This document shows, piece by piece, positions 25,282-34,514 of a stretch of 64,000 nt of DNA. Origin of the DNA: Paraburkholderia xenovorans LB400 (lineage in GTDB: Bacteria > Pseudomonadota > Gammaproteobacteria > Burkholderiales > Burkholderiaceae). Position 1 is the stretch's first letter; the number at the start of each line of letters is the position of its first letter. Position numbers and translations under genes: made by a program. The stretch is taken from positions 1 to 64,000 of the forward strand of contig NC_007952.1 in the NCBI RefSeq assembly GCF_000013645.1. The letters run 5' to 3'. A model generated the notes under the pieces. The model made no database searches. It saw nothing but the letters and a program-made list of their open reading frames with translations, and was not told where the DNA came from.

Positions 25282-26040
25282 TTATGCCGGCTTCGCGATC
25301 TCGCGGATGTCGGCAACCGGCGTTTGTCCGAATGCATCGCTCAACGCGTAATCGAGCAACTGGGTGGCGCATTGTTCGGGCGTCGCGAGTTGGCCGTTGC
25401 GCTTGAGGTCTTCGAATTTCTCGCGCATCGGGAACTGTTCGACGCCGCTGCCGCGAATCTCCGCCTGCATGTTCGTATCGATCACGCCGGGCGCCAGACT
25501 GCAGATGCGCAGCGCGCGATTCGCGTCGAGCGAGACGGCACGCGCGTGGTGATCGAGCGCGGCCTTGGTCGCGCAGTAGATGCTCCAGCCGGCGTACGCA
25601 TTGCGCGCCGCGCCGCTTGAGATATGCACGATGCGCCGGTCGGTGGCGTCGACGGCGGCTGCGGCGAGCGCGCTGGCGAGCATCAAAGGCGTGGCGACAT
25701 TGAGGCTCACCGCGTTCGCGATGGCCGCCGCGTCTTGTCCTTCAATCGGGCCGATCGGCTGTACCATCCCTGCGTTGTTGATCAGCAGAACGGTTTGCGC
25801 GCCGCTGGCGAATGCGCGTAACGCATCGGTCGCGATCCATTGCGTGACACGCGCGGTGTCGGCCAGTTCCAGTTCGATTTCTTCGAGCAGCGCCGGGAAG
25901 CGGGTTTTGAGCTCGGCGTGACGCGAGCGGGACAAACCCAGCACCGCAATTCCGCGAGCAAGGAGTTGTTCGGCGAGCGCCGCGCCCAGACCGCGGGTGT
26001 GTCCGGTGACGATTGCTCGGATCGGGGAAGAGGTGGTCAT
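25282..26040 (-). CDS. short-chain dehydrogenase/reductase
   Basis: This 252-residue SDR-family NAD(P) oxidoreductase has the nucleotide motif VTGHTRGLGAALAEQ near the N-terminus, NNAGMVQ at about 90, and the catalytic YCATK at about 155 (Y-x3-K) with Ser in HISSGAARNAYAGWSIYCATK. The ATG at 26040 follows AAGGA, and the open frame to 26121 is not used. The substrate is unknown; sepiapterin-reductase-like enzymes have a similar layout. Confidence 0.9.
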   Translation of the reverse strand: MTTSSPIRAIVTGHTRGLGAALAEQLLARGIAVLGLSRSRHAELKTRFPALLEEIELELADTARVTQWIATDALRAFASGAQTVLLINNAGMVQPIGPIEGQDAAAIANAVSLNVATPLMLASALAAAAVDATDRRIVHISSGAARNAYAGWSIYCATKAALDHHARAVSLDANRALRICSLAPGVIDTNMQAEIRGSGVEQFPMREKFEDLKRNGQLATPEQCATQLLDYALSDAFGQTPVADIREIAKPA

Positions 26041-26151
26041 GTCGGTCCTTGGGATCAATGGCTTGAGCGAGGCGGCCATTTTCTCACGCAAGATTTTCCT
26101 GCGCTCAGTGTCCCGCGTCATACGCTGACGGCCGGACGCGTTGCTTCGGCT

Positions 26152-27111
26152 TCACGGCGACCGAAAGCGTTCCCGGTACTGCATGGGCGTCGCGCCGATC
26201 CGTTTGGTGAAGACAATGCGCATGCGGTCCGCCGTGCCGAAGCCGCAGTCGTACGCGATCGCCTTCAGCGCCGCGCCGCTGCTCTCAAGCAGCTTGCGTG
26301 CGGCGTCCACACGGGCACGTTCGACGAATTCATGCGGCGTTACGCCGGTCTCCTGCACGAACACCCGCGCGAAGTTGCGCGCGCTCATACCTGCGACATC
26401 GGCCAGCTGCTTCACCGTGAAGCTCTCGCGAATCCGTTCCATGACGTGCGCCTGGACTTTGGCGACCGGCGACGTCTCGTCGGCGGGTGCCGTCAGGTAG
26501 GGGCTGAATTGCGACTGACCGCCTTGCCGCTGCGCGAACACCACCAGGCGTTTGGCTACCGCGAGCGCGATCTGCGGCCCATGATCTTCGGCGACCAGAG
26601 CAAGCGACAGATCGATGCCGGCCGTTACGCCCGCTGACGTCACGAGTGGTCCGTCGCGCAGATAGATACGGTCGAAATCGACGCGTGCGTTGGGGAATTG
26701 CGCCGCCAGTTGCGCCGCATGCTGCCAGTGCGTGGTGACGTTGTGGCCGTCGAGCAAGCCCGCGTGGCCGAGCGCGAATGCGCCGGTGCAGATGGAACCG
26801 TAACGGCCGCATTGGCTGGCGGCGTTCGCCAGCCAATCCAGCACGCGTGCATCCGGCGCCCGTTCGGGCAGCGCCGGGCCGCCCGCGATGAGCGCGAGAT
26901 CGAACGTGTGACGCGCTTCGCTGAAAGTGGCGTCGGCGACCAGCGTCATGCCATTGGACGCCCGCAATGGTGTGGATTCCGCGCCAAGCAGCGTGACCTC
27001 GTAACGATTGTTGGGCGCGATGAAGCGGTTGGCTTCGGAAAACACGTCGACGGGACCGGCGACGTCGAGCGCCTGCACCCCGGGAAAGATGGCGATCGCA
27101 ACGGTGGGCAT
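26152..27111 (-). CDS. GlxA-type AraC regulator with DJ-1/PfpI domain
   Basis: This is a 319-residue regulator. An N-terminal DJ-1/PfpI-like amidotransferase fold at about 1-185 includes GPVDVFSEANRF, LIAGGPALPE and the segment GSICTGAFALGHAGLL, whose Cys is in the nucleophile position. An AraC helix-turn-helix pair at about 215-315 reads TVKQLADVAGMSARNFARVFVQETGVTPHEFV and GFGTADRMRIVFTKRIGATPMQYR. It is divergent from the HD hydrolase gene, with 240 bases between, and is its likely regulator. Confidence 0.92.
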   Translation of the reverse strand: MPTVAIAIFPGVQALDVAGPVDVFSEANRFIAPNNRYEVTLLGAESTPLRASNGMTLVADATFSEARHTFDLALIAGGPALPERAPDARVLDWLANAASQCGRYGSICTGAFALGHAGLLDGHNVTTHWQHAAQLAAQFPNARVDFDRIYLRDGPLVTSAGVTAGIDLSLALVAEDHGPQIALAVAKRLVVFAQRQGGQSQFSPYLTAPADETSPVAKVQAHVMERIRESFTVKQLADVAGMSARNFARVFVQETGVTPHEFVERARVDAARKLLESSGAALKAIAYDCGFGTADRMRIVFTKRIGATPMQYRERFRSP

Positions 27112-27350
27112 CGAAAACTTCCTTGGACGATGGAGGGACTCCGCCTGCCGCGGCAGTCAACGCGGTGCGTTTGGCAGTGTTCAACGGTCCACGGCGATTG
27201 TTTGCGACGATGCGTTGACCAATACTGGACTTCACCGGACGCGCTGCTTGAATGGTTGAACAAAGCGCCGCGGATCAGCATACCAAACGCGCATTCAAGT
27301 CACCAAGACCGCGCGTTCCGTTCATTCGAATCCATCACGGAGTTCATCAC

Positions 27351-27989
27351 ATGACCACGATCGCAGGCATTCAGATTCCCGACAGCATGATGGCGCGCGA
27401 AGCCACCCAACTCGTGCGCGATACCGAAACCGAGCTGCTGTATCACCATTCGCGGCGCGTTTTCCTGTTCGGCTCGCTGGCCGGCGCGCGCAAACAGCTG
27501 AAGTACGATGCCGAACTGCTGTACATCGGCGCAATGTTTCATGACATGGGACTGGTCGCGCCATATAGCAGCGAGCACGACCGCTTCGAGGTGGATGGCG
27601 CGAACGCGGCGCGTGATTTCCTGCGGCGCCACGGCATTGGCGAGGACGACATCGACCAGGTGTGGAACTCGATCGCGCTGCACACCACCCCAGGCATTCC
27701 GCAGCATATGAAGCCGGTGGTCGCGCTGGTCACGGCGGGGGTGGAAATGGACGTGCTGGGCCTCGCCTACGATGAATTCTCCGAGCACCAGCGCCACGAG
27801 GTCATTCACGCGCATCCGCGGGGCGCGCATTTCAAGGAAGGCATTATCGATGCATTCGCGCACGGCACGATTCATAAGCCGGAGACTACCTTCGGCAACG
27901 TGAAAGCGGACGTGCTGGCGCTGAAGGACCCGCATTATCATCGCGAGAATTTTTGCACGATGATTCTGGGTTCGGCCTGGAAGGACTGA
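27351..27989 (+). CDS. HD-domain hydrolase, cyanamide hydratase-like
   Basis: This 212-residue metal-dependent HD protein has the His-Asp pair at His64-Asp65 in FHDMGLVAPYS. An upstream metal His region is YHHSRRVFLFG near 33, and ALHTTPGIPQH is a third possible ligand region. The pattern resembles cyanamide hydratases and related HD enzymes, though the true substrate is unknown. The ATG at 27351 is chosen because the frame upstream runs into the divergent promoter region. A GlxA-type regulator, a class that often controls nitrogen compounds, is divergent. Confidence 0.78.
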   Translation: MTTIAGIQIPDSMMAREATQLVRDTETELLYHHSRRVFLFGSLAGARKQLKYDAELLYIGAMFHDMGLVAPYSSEHDRFEVDGANAARDFLRRHGIGEDDIDQVWNSIALHTTPGIPQHMKPVVALVTAGVEMDVLGLAYDEFSEHQRHEVIHAHPRGAHFKEGIIDAFAHGTIHKPETTFGNVKADVLALKDPHYHRENFCTMILGSAWKD

Positions 27990-28351
27990 GTGGAGTTTGC
28001 GGCGCGGGCAAGTGATTGGACGCAGCCGCCTGGCGAGCACTTCAAGACCGGTGATAGCGAGGAGCGACGGCAGGACGACTTCGAAGCCCGTGACGGGCGA
28101 CATGCGCGGCTCGGTGACTGAATGAAGAACTACTTTTTATCAAAGGGCCGACGCGTTGCCTGTGGCTGCACCGACCCAGGATAGGCCTGTTGCATCAATC
28201 ACTTGGGTGGGCTGTGCGCAGGTTGTCCACAGCCTTGCGAACAATTTGTGGGGATAAGTTCAGGGGACGGCTGGAGGCGAGGCGTGACGCGGCGCCTTCA
28301 GCGTCGAGACAGCGTGCATGTCCGCGCCGAAGGCGAAACCGATTCCGTGCC
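27990..28351. other. non-coding region between HD hydrolase and gntR
   Basis: About 360 bases between two convergent genes. It contains one DnaA-box-like sequence, TTGTCCACA at 28223-28231, with a single mismatch to consensus. No origin repeat, terminator hairpin or credible gene was recognised. Confidence 0.4.
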
Positions 28352-29077
28352 TTAAGTCTTCAGCGTCGACGCAGCCGCCGCTTCCTGCGACTGCACCTGC
28401 AAAACCGCATCGCGCTTATCGAGCAGGTGCTGCCGGAGAATCGCGCTCAGCTTCTTACCGTCACGCGCCTCGAGCGCCTTCAGCATCTCGTCGTGATCGT
28501 GAATCGCGCGATCCCATTTGGGGACCTGGAAATTCGACCGGAATCTGAGCGCCTGCAGGCGCCGGTTCACCGCCATATAAGTCTGCCTCAGTGCGGAATT
28601 CCTGGCCGCCTCGTTGATCTTGTCGTGAATCGCCTGATTGCGGCTGTAGTATCCTGGCAGATCGTTTTGCGTACGGCACGCGAGCATGGCGTAATGCAGC
28701 GCCTTGATCTCGCTGAGTTCCGCTGCTGTCATCCGCTCCGCGGCCAGTTCGCCGGAAAAAGCCTCGATACCACTCATCAGTTCGAAGGTCTCGCGCAACT
28801 CGGCCTCCGACATTTTCGACACCGACGCGCCGCGATTCGGCGAAATTTCGATCAGCCCTTCAGCAGCCAGAACCTTCAGCGCTTCACGCAACGGCGTGCG
28901 CGAAATGCCGAGCGTTTCGCACAGCTCGCGCTCATTCAGCTTCTTGCCCGCTTCGAGCGCGCCTTCGACGATGAAGCGACGAATGTGCTCCACCACCGTG
29001 TCATGCAGACGCTGCCGCTCGACCTTCGGCATCAGCGGAGAAGGGGCGACGCCCGCCTCAAAACCAGAATTTTGCAT
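28352..29077 (-). CDS. GntR/FadR-family regulator
   Basis: This 241-residue protein has a GntR winged helix at about 20-85 (RRFIVEGALEAGKKLNERELCETLGISRTPLREALKVLAAEGLIE). A FadR-type (FCD) helical ligand domain at about 95-225 includes ELMSGIEAFSGELAAERM and HDKINEAARN. It is divergent from the class V aminotransferase and is its likely regulator. Its start codon overlaps one of two shared candidate operators (29067-29079). Confidence 0.92.
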   Translation of the reverse strand: MQNSGFEAGVAPSPLMPKVERQRLHDTVVEHIRRFIVEGALEAGKKLNERELCETLGISRTPLREALKVLAAEGLIEISPNRGASVSKMSEAELRETFELMSGIEAFSGELAAERMTAAELSEIKALHYAMLACRTQNDLPGYYSRNQAIHDKINEAARNSALRQTYMAVNRRLQALRFRSNFQVPKWDRAIHDHDEMLKALEARDGKKLSAILRQHLLDKRDAVLQVQSQEAAAASTLKT

Positions 29078-29079
29078 AC
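29067..29079. promoter_or_regulatory. candidate GntR operator 1
   Basis: GAATTTTGCATAC overlaps the gntR start codon. Its reverse complement matches 12 of 13 bases of the sequence at 29210-29222. A regulator site shared by both divergent genes is suggested by this repetition; binding is inferred. Confidence 0.45.
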
Positions 29080-29206
29080 AAAAGCCCTCAACATCTCATA
29101 GCGCGATTTTATAGGAAACTCAAGGATTAGTTAATAGCACGGGTAAACACGGGTGCCGGAAAGTGACGTTCGGCTTGGGTGCGTCATCGTTCATCTGATA
29201 TAGTTT

Positions 29207-29225
29207 TTTGAATGCAAAATTCAAA
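29207..29225. promoter_or_regulatory. candidate GntR operator 2
   Basis: TTTGAAT-GCAAA-ATTCAAA is a perfect 7-base inverted repeat. It ends 12 bases before the aminotransferase start codon and contains GAATGCAAAATTC, the reverse complement of operator 1 with one mismatch. A regulator bound here would block transcription or translation start. Confidence 0.5.
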
Positions 29226-29237
29226 TCGGAGGAGCCC

Positions 29238-30458
29238 ATGCTCAAGCTAGATTTTCACCCCGCTGGCCGTCATTTCCTGCAGATTCCCGGTCCGAGCCCC
29301 GTGCCCGACCGTATCCTCCGGGCAATGAGCTATCCGACCATCGACCACCGCGGGCCGGAGTTCGGCGAGCTCGGTCTGACGGTGCTCGACGGCATCAAGA
29401 AAATCTTCAGGACACAGCAGCCCGTAGTGATTTATCCGGCCTCGGGCACAGGCGCCTGGGAGGCGGCGTTGTCGAACACGTTGAGCCCCGGCGACCATGT
29501 GCTGATGTTCGAAACGGGCCACTTCGCCACGCTGTGGAAAAAGATGGCGGACAGCCTCGGGCTGAAGCCGGAATTCCTCGGTCTGCCGGGCATTGAAGGC
29601 TGGCGACGCGGCGTGCAGCCCCAAATGATCGAGGAGCGCCTGCGTGCCGACACGCAACACGCGATCAAGGCCGTGTGCGTGGTGCACAACGAAACCTCGA
29701 CGGGCGTGACCTCCGATATCGCCGCCGTGCGCCACGCAATCGACGCCGCGGGCCATCCGGCGTTGTTGCTGGTCGACACGATCTCGGGCCTTGCATGCGC
29801 CGACTACCGTCATGATGAATGGGGCGTCGACGTCACGGTCTCGGGTTCGCAAAAAGGATTGATGCTGCCGCCCGGCATCAGCTTCAACGCAATCTCGCCG
29901 AAAGCCGTGGCCGCCAGCAAGCAGGCAAAATTGCCGCGCAGTTTCTGGGACTGGGCTGAAATCGTCGAGATGAACAAGACGGGCTACTGGCCGTATACGC
30001 CGAACACGAATCTGCTTTATGGTCTTTCGGAAGCGCTGGAAATGATTCTCGGCGAAGGGCTCGACAACGTGTTCGCCCGTCACGAACGTCTCGCCGAAGC
30101 GACCCGCCGCGCGGTGCGCGCGTGGGGCCTGGAGATTCAGTGCGCCGATCCCGCCGTCTACAGCCCGGTGCTCACCGGCGTGATGATGCCCGACGGTATC
30201 GACGCCGACGCGGTGCGCAAGCTCATCTACGAACGCTTCGACATGTCGCTCGGCACGGGCCTCGGCAAGATGAAAGGGCGCATGTTCCGCATCGGCCACT
30301 TGGGCGACTGCAATGACCTGATGCTGCTCGCCACGCTGGCTGGCTGCGAAATGGGTCTGCGGCTCGCGGGCGTGCCGCTCGAGGGAAGCGGCTTGCCGGC
30401 CGCGATGGAATGGTTGAGCCAGCCGACCACGGCCTTGGGCCTGAAAGTCGCGGCCTGA
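29238..30458 (+). CDS. class V aminotransferase, serine-glyoxylate type
   Basis: This 406-residue PLP enzyme resembles serine-glyoxylate and alanine-glyoxylate aminotransferases. Signatures include PGPSPVPDRILRAM at the N-terminus, HRGPEFGEL, HNETSTGV near 155 and the PLP lysine in VSGSQKGLMLPPG. The ATG at 29238 follows GGAGGAG. It would move an amino group from serine to glyoxylate, linking glyoxylate and serine metabolism. The substrate pair is inferred from family. The divergent GntR regulator probably senses a related metabolite. Confidence 0.9.
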   Translation: MLKLDFHPAGRHFLQIPGPSPVPDRILRAMSYPTIDHRGPEFGELGLTVLDGIKKIFRTQQPVVIYPASGTGAWEAALSNTLSPGDHVLMFETGHFATLWKKMADSLGLKPEFLGLPGIEGWRRGVQPQMIEERLRADTQHAIKAVCVVHNETSTGVTSDIAAVRHAIDAAGHPALLLVDTISGLACADYRHDEWGVDVTVSGSQKGLMLPPGISFNAISPKAVAASKQAKLPRSFWDWAEIVEMNKTGYWPYTPNTNLLYGLSEALEMILGEGLDNVFARHERLAEATRRAVRAWGLEIQCADPAVYSPVLTGVMMPDGIDADAVRKLIYERFDMSLGTGLGKMKGRMFRIGHLGDCNDLMLLATLAGCEMGLRLAGVPLEGSGLPAAMEWLSQPTTALGLKVAA

Positions 30459-30476
30459 GCACGCGCCGACCCGCGT

Positions 30477-30609
30477 TCAGGCCGCAAGCGCGTGCCGATA
30501 CGCAGTGGGCGCCACGCCGACGCTTTCGCGGAAGCGGGTGGCTGAAGTGGCTGGCGTTCGCGTAGCCGCATTGTTCCGCGACGTGCGCGAGCGGTAGCGT
30601 CGTAGTCCG
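30477..30609 (-). pseudogene. remnant of an AraC regulator C-terminus, frameshifted
   Basis: Read on the minus strand, this stretch encodes LPLAHVAEQCGYANASHFSH and then, one frame over, RFRESVGVAPTAYRHALAA followed by a stop. Together these are the end of an AraC DNA-binding domain. One extra base near the CACCCGC junction breaks the frame, and the rest of the gene is missing. It abuts the transporter remnant on the other strand. Confidence 0.7.
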
Positions 30610-30763
30610 TAACCCGATCGTGGCGCTGGCGGTATCGACGGTATTCGAGGGCTATCAATGGTCCGCGCTGGCCGTGGTCGGTCTGTTGCTGGTGGTGGCC
30701 GGCAATCTGGTGGCTTTCGATCTCACGCGGCGTATTTTCGTGCGGCGCGTGCGCACTTCCTGA
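30602..30763 (+). pseudogene. 3' remnant of a DMT/EamA-family transporter
   Basis: In frame on the plus strand, 30611-30763 reads NPIVALAVSTVFEGYQWSAL and then AVVGLLLVVAGNLVAFDL, ending RVRTS and a stop. This is the last conserved region and final membrane helix of a drug/metabolite transporter. The first 250 or so residues are absent. It probably marks a deletion that joined a lost AraC-transporter pair. Confidence 0.7.
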
Positions 30764-30791
30764 CGGGCATTCTTCCGCGCGAGGCGGCACG

Positions 30792-31730
30792 CTAATCCGA
30801 TGCCGTCCACTCGGGCCGCTTTCCGAGGCTGTCGAACACTTCGAGGATCGTTGCCTTCACCTTCTGCACGGCGTTGCTCAGCAACGCCGTGTCGTGCCAG
30901 CACAGCGACAGGTCGCGCGAAAACAGCGGGTGGTCGACCTTGGCGAGCTTGAGTTTGTGTTCGTCGAGTTCGACGTGCGCCGCTGTCCACGGCAAGACCG
31001 TTACGCCGAGCTTTGCCATCACCGCGGCGAACAGCAGCGCGGTGGAACTGGCCTCGAACAGAATCTCGCACGGCTGCCCGGCCTCGCGCAGCGCCCACTC
31101 CACGCGGCTGCGAATCGTATTCGGCGCGCTCGGCAGGATCAGCGGCATGCGCGCCAGTTCGGCGATCGACACGGGTTCCTGTGGCATGGCAAATTCCGGC
31201 CACGCAATCAGATAAAGGGCTTCCGTCAGCAGCTTCTGCGCGGCAACGCCGCGTGTCTCGACGGCGTCGACGACGACCGCCAACTCCACCCGTCCGCCGC
31301 CGACCAAGGTGCCGAGGTCCGCACTCGGCGCTTCGATCAACTCCAGCGCGATCCCCGGATAACGATCGCGGATCGTGCGCGCGAGGGGAATGGCAACCAT
31401 GCGCGCCGTGCTCGACGGCATGGCGACCGACACTTTGCCTTGTGGCAACTCCGCGTCCTGACGCAACAGTTCACGCGTGCCGTCGGCTTGCCGCAGCAAT
31501 TCGACGGCGTGCCGGTACAGCGTCTGCCCCGCCGCCGTGGGCGCGACGCCATGCACGCTGCGCTCGAGCAGTTGCATGCCCAGATCGGTTTCCAGATTGC
31601 GCATCTGCTGGCTGATCGCGGGCTGCGCGATATGCAACGCCTCGCCCGCGCGCGTGACGTTGCCGCACTCCACCACCTTCACGAAATACCGTAGCTGCCG
31701 CAGGTCCATGCGCGTCGCTCGCTCCTTCAT
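30792..31730 (-). CDS. LysR-family regulator
   Basis: This is a 312-residue protein (305 if it starts at 31709). The LysR helix-turn-helix is at about 8-67 (LRQLRYFVKVVECGNVTRAGEALHIAQPAISQQMRNLE). A periplasmic-binding-protein-like effector domain follows at about 95-300. The sequence resembles the Nac/CynR branch. It is divergent from the MFS-CoA-transferase-decarboxylase operon and is its likely activator, responding to a substrate or intermediate. Confidence 0.9.
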   Translation of the reverse strand: MKERATRMDLRQLRYFVKVVECGNVTRAGEALHIAQPAISQQMRNLETDLGMQLLERSVHGVAPTAAGQTLYRHAVELLRQADGTRELLRQDAELPQGKVSVAMPSSTARMVAIPLARTIRDRYPGIALELIEAPSADLGTLVGGGRVELAVVVDAVETRGVAAQKLLTEALYLIAWPEFAMPQEPVSIAELARMPLILPSAPNTIRSRVEWALREAGQPCEILFEASSTALLFAAVMAKLGVTVLPWTAAHVELDEHKLKLAKVDHPLFSRDLSLCWHDTALLSNAVQKVKATILEVFDSLGKRPEWTASD

Positions 31731-31884
31731 TCCATAACGAAATCCGATTGAGCTAGATAAATATCATATTTTTCGATTATCGAGCGCGTTCTTATACTCA
31801 AGCCACAAAAAACCGAAGCGTGGCCGCTCCGAACGGTGTGGCGCCGCTTCAGAACGGCCGGCTCACGCCAGCCAGGAGACAGGT

Positions 31885-33213
31885 ATGTCCAAAGCAATCG
31901 CTGCATCGACGCCGGCGCTCGAGCCCCGGCGCACGCCCCTGACCCGCGAGCAGATAGGCGGCTTCTGGGCGGTCTACTCGGGCTGGGTGATGGACGGCGT
32001 GGATTCGGTGATCTACGCACTGGTGCTGATCCCGGCGCTTGCCGAATTGCTGCCCGCCTCCGGGATTGCCGCCACGCCCGGCAACCTCGGCATGTACGGC
32101 TCGATCCTGTTTGCGCTGTTTCTGATCGGCTGGGGACTGTCGTTCATCTGGGGACCGCTCGCGGACCGCTTCGGACGGGTCAAGACACTGGCCGCGAGCA
32201 TCCTGATCTACTCGGTGTTCACCGGCGCGGCGGCGTTTGCGCACAACGTCTGGGAGCTGGCGGCGTTCCGGCTGATTGCCGGTATCGGCGTGGGCGGCGA
32301 ATGGGCGTTGGCCGGTACCTACGTGGCCGAAAGCTGGCCGGAGGATCGCCGCAGGATGGGCGCCGGTTATCTGCAGACGGGCTACTACCTCGGGTTCTTC
32401 CTCGCCGCTTTGCTGAACTACACCGTTGGCGCGACATACGGCTGGCGCGCGATGTTTCTGTGCGGCCTCGCGCCGGCACTGCTCGCGATTTTCACGGTGC
32501 TCAAGGTGAAGGAGCCGGGGCAGTGGCGCAAAGCCACGCACGGCATCGGGCAGACGAGTGCGCCGCCCGCGCGGGCTCGCCAGCCGTTGCTGGAAATCTT
32601 CGCGCCGGCCTATCGGCGGCGCACGCTGACCAGCGCGAGTCTCGTCGGCGTCGCGATCATCGGTTTGTGGGCGGGTTCGGTCTACGAAGCGAGCGCGGTC
32701 GTGACGCTGGCGACGCGCGCCGGCATCGGCCGCGTCGGCGCCGTGCATCTCGCGTCGATCGGGGCGGCGGTGCTGTCCGTGGGAACGATACTCGGCTGCC
32801 TTGCCGCGCCCTGGCTGGCGGAACGGCTCGGCCGCCGGCTCGCGCTCGGCGCTTACTTTGCCGGCATGGCCGTGTCGATCGTGTTCGCATTCGGCTGGGT
32901 TTTCTATCTGCCGAACGGACTCAACCTGTTCATGGTGTCGCTGCTGTTTCTTGGGTTTTTCGGCGGCAACTTCGCGATCTTCTCGCTGTGGCTGCCCGAG
33001 CAATACCCGACGCGGATTCGCGCCACCGCGTTCGCCTTCAATGCGTCGGTGGGCCGCCTGCTCGGTGCTGGCGTCAACTTTCTGCTGGCCGCCGCGATTC
33101 ACTGGCAAGGCTCGCTCGGCTTGCCGGTGGCGTGGACCGCGGCGGCCTTCGTGATCGGGCTGCTGATTCTGCCGTTCGCTATCGAGACGCGTCATCAGAC
33201 GTTGCCGGAATAG
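31885..33213 (+). CDS. MFS transporter, AAHS/sialate-like
   Basis: This is a 442-residue major facilitator with 12 expected membrane helices. The between-helix 2-3 motif is GPLADRFGRVKTL and a second signature is RLIAGIGVGGEWALAGTYVAESWPEDRR. This branch imports organic acids by proton symport. The ATG at 31885 follows CAGGAGAC. Two coupled genes after it encode CoA-ester enzymes, so the likely cargo is a carboxylic or dicarboxylic acid. Confidence 0.9.
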   Translation: MSKAIAASTPALEPRRTPLTREQIGGFWAVYSGWVMDGVDSVIYALVLIPALAELLPASGIAATPGNLGMYGSILFALFLIGWGLSFIWGPLADRFGRVKTLAASILIYSVFTGAAAFAHNVWELAAFRLIAGIGVGGEWALAGTYVAESWPEDRRRMGAGYLQTGYYLGFFLAALLNYTVGATYGWRAMFLCGLAPALLAIFTVLKVKEPGQWRKATHGIGQTSAPPARARQPLLEIFAPAYRRRTLTSASLVGVAIIGLWAGSVYEASAVVTLATRAGIGRVGAVHLASIGAAVLSVGTILGCLAAPWLAERLGRRLALGAYFAGMAVSIVFAFGWVFYLPNGLNLFMVSLLFLGFFGGNFAIFSLWLPEQYPTRIRATAFAFNASVGRLLGAGVNFLLAAAIHWQGSLGLPVAWTAAAFVIGLLILPFAIETRHQTLPE

Positions 33214-33254
33214 CACACCTCTTATCTGTCGTCGTCAATTCGCTGGAGAGCCGG

Positions 33255-34514
33255 ATGCAAGCGTTACAAGGAATCAAGGTCGTCGAGCTGAGCCGTGCGC
33301 TGTCAGGGCCGTTCTGTTCGATGGTGCTCGCCGATCTCGGCGCGGACGTCATCAAGGTCGAGCCGGGTCCGGGCGGCGATATGAGCCGGACCTGGGGACC
33401 GTTCGACCGCGGTGTGAGTACGTATTATCTGTCCTGCAACCGCAACAAGCGCGGAGTGTGCATCGACTTTCGCCATCCTGAAGGACTGGCCGCGATTCAT
33501 CGTCTGATCGACGGCGCCGACGTGGTGATCGAAAACTTCAAGCCAGGCACCATCGACAGCATGGGGCTCGGCTACGACGTGCTGAGCGCGCGCAATCCGG
33601 GGCTCGTGATGGGCAGCATCAACGCGTTCGGCGCGGAAGGTCCGATGAGCGGCTGGCCGGGTTTCGATCAGATCGCACAGGGCTATTCCGGCCTGATGAG
33701 CCTGACCGGTTTCGCCGATGGCGACCCCACGCGCACAGGCACTGCAATCGGCGATCTGAGTTCGGGCATGTGGCTCGCTATGGCGATTCTGGCCGCGCTG
33801 CTCGAACGTGAGCGGACCGGGCGCGGCCAGCATGTGAGCACGTCGTTGCTCGCGAGTCTGGTTGGGCTCTTGAGCGTGCATGGTCAGCGTTACCTGAGCC
33901 TTGGCGATGTGCCGCGCCGCACCGGCAACGCGCACGCGGTGATCGCGCCGTACGGCGTGTTCGAGACCGCCGACGGCCCGCTCAACCTCGCGCCGATCAC
34001 GTCCGATATGTGGCTGCGGTTGTGTCAGTTGCTCGATCTGCCTGCATTGCCGGACGATCCGCGCTTCGTGACCAATGAAGCGCGCGTCGCGCATCGTGAC
34101 GAATTGAAGGCCGTGCTCGAAGCGCGTTTGAAGACCCGAGGAAAGCGGGAGTGGACCGCGATGTTCATCGGCGCCGGGTTGCCGGCCGGACCGATCAATA
34201 CGCTCGACGAAGTGTTCAGCGACCCGCAGGTGCAGTATTGCCAACTCGTCGAAACGCTCGACCATCCGACGCTCGGCGCGTTGCGCCAGGTCGTGACGCC
34301 CGTATCGGATTCCGCTGCTTCAGAGGACGGTGCGCGGCACACGAGTCGTCATGCGCCGCCGCGTCTCGGCGAACATACCGTCGACGTCTTGCGCGAGGCG
34401 GGTTTCGACGCCGCGCAGATCGACGCGTTGCTTGCCGCGAAGGCCGTGCATCAGCTAGGCGGCTATCATTCGCTGGAGAAAGCCTCGGAACGCGCTGCGG
34501 GAGTCACACCATGA
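33255..34514 (+). CDS. family III (CaiB/BaiF) CoA-transferase
   Basis: This 419-residue enzyme of the CaiB/BaiF family moves CoA between carboxylic acids. Motifs are VVELSRALSGPFCSMVLADLGADVIKVE at the N-terminus, ENFKPGTIDSMGLGYD near 95 and the catalytic Asp167 in TAIGDLSSGMW. The start is the ATG at 33255 behind GGAGAG. Its stop overlaps the start of the next gene (ATGA). It probably activates the imported acid for the decarboxylase-like enzyme that follows. Confidence 0.92.
   Translation: MQALQGIKVVELSRALSGPFCSMVLADLGADVIKVEPGPGGDMSRTWGPFDRGVSTYYLSCNRNKRGVCIDFRHPEGLAAIHRLIDGADVVIENFKPGTIDSMGLGYDVLSARNPGLVMGSINAFGAEGPMSGWPGFDQIAQGYSGLMSLTGFADGDPTRTGTAIGDLSSGMWLAMAILAALLERERTGRGQHVSTSLLASLVGLLSVHGQRYLSLGDVPRRTGNAHAVIAPYGVFETADGPLNLAPITSDMWLRLCQLLDLPALPDDPRFVTNEARVAHRDELKAVLEARLKTRGKREWTAMFIGAGLPAGPINTLDEVFSDPQVQYCQLVETLDHPTLGALRQVVTPVSDSAASEDGARHTSRHAPPRLGEHTVDVLREAGFDAAQIDALLAAKAVHQLGGYHSLEKASERAAGVTP

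Noticed and set aside
28223..28257. DnaA-box-like sequences TTGTCCACA and TGTGGGGATAA
   Set aside because: One is a one-mismatch match and the other carries extra bases. There is no cluster and no initiator gene nearby, so an origin call is not supported.
31836..34514. One long frame joining the MFS region and CoA-transferase
   Set aside because: The first half is out of frame with the transporter and encodes no known domain. The CoA-transferase starts cleanly at 33255 behind its own ribosome site.
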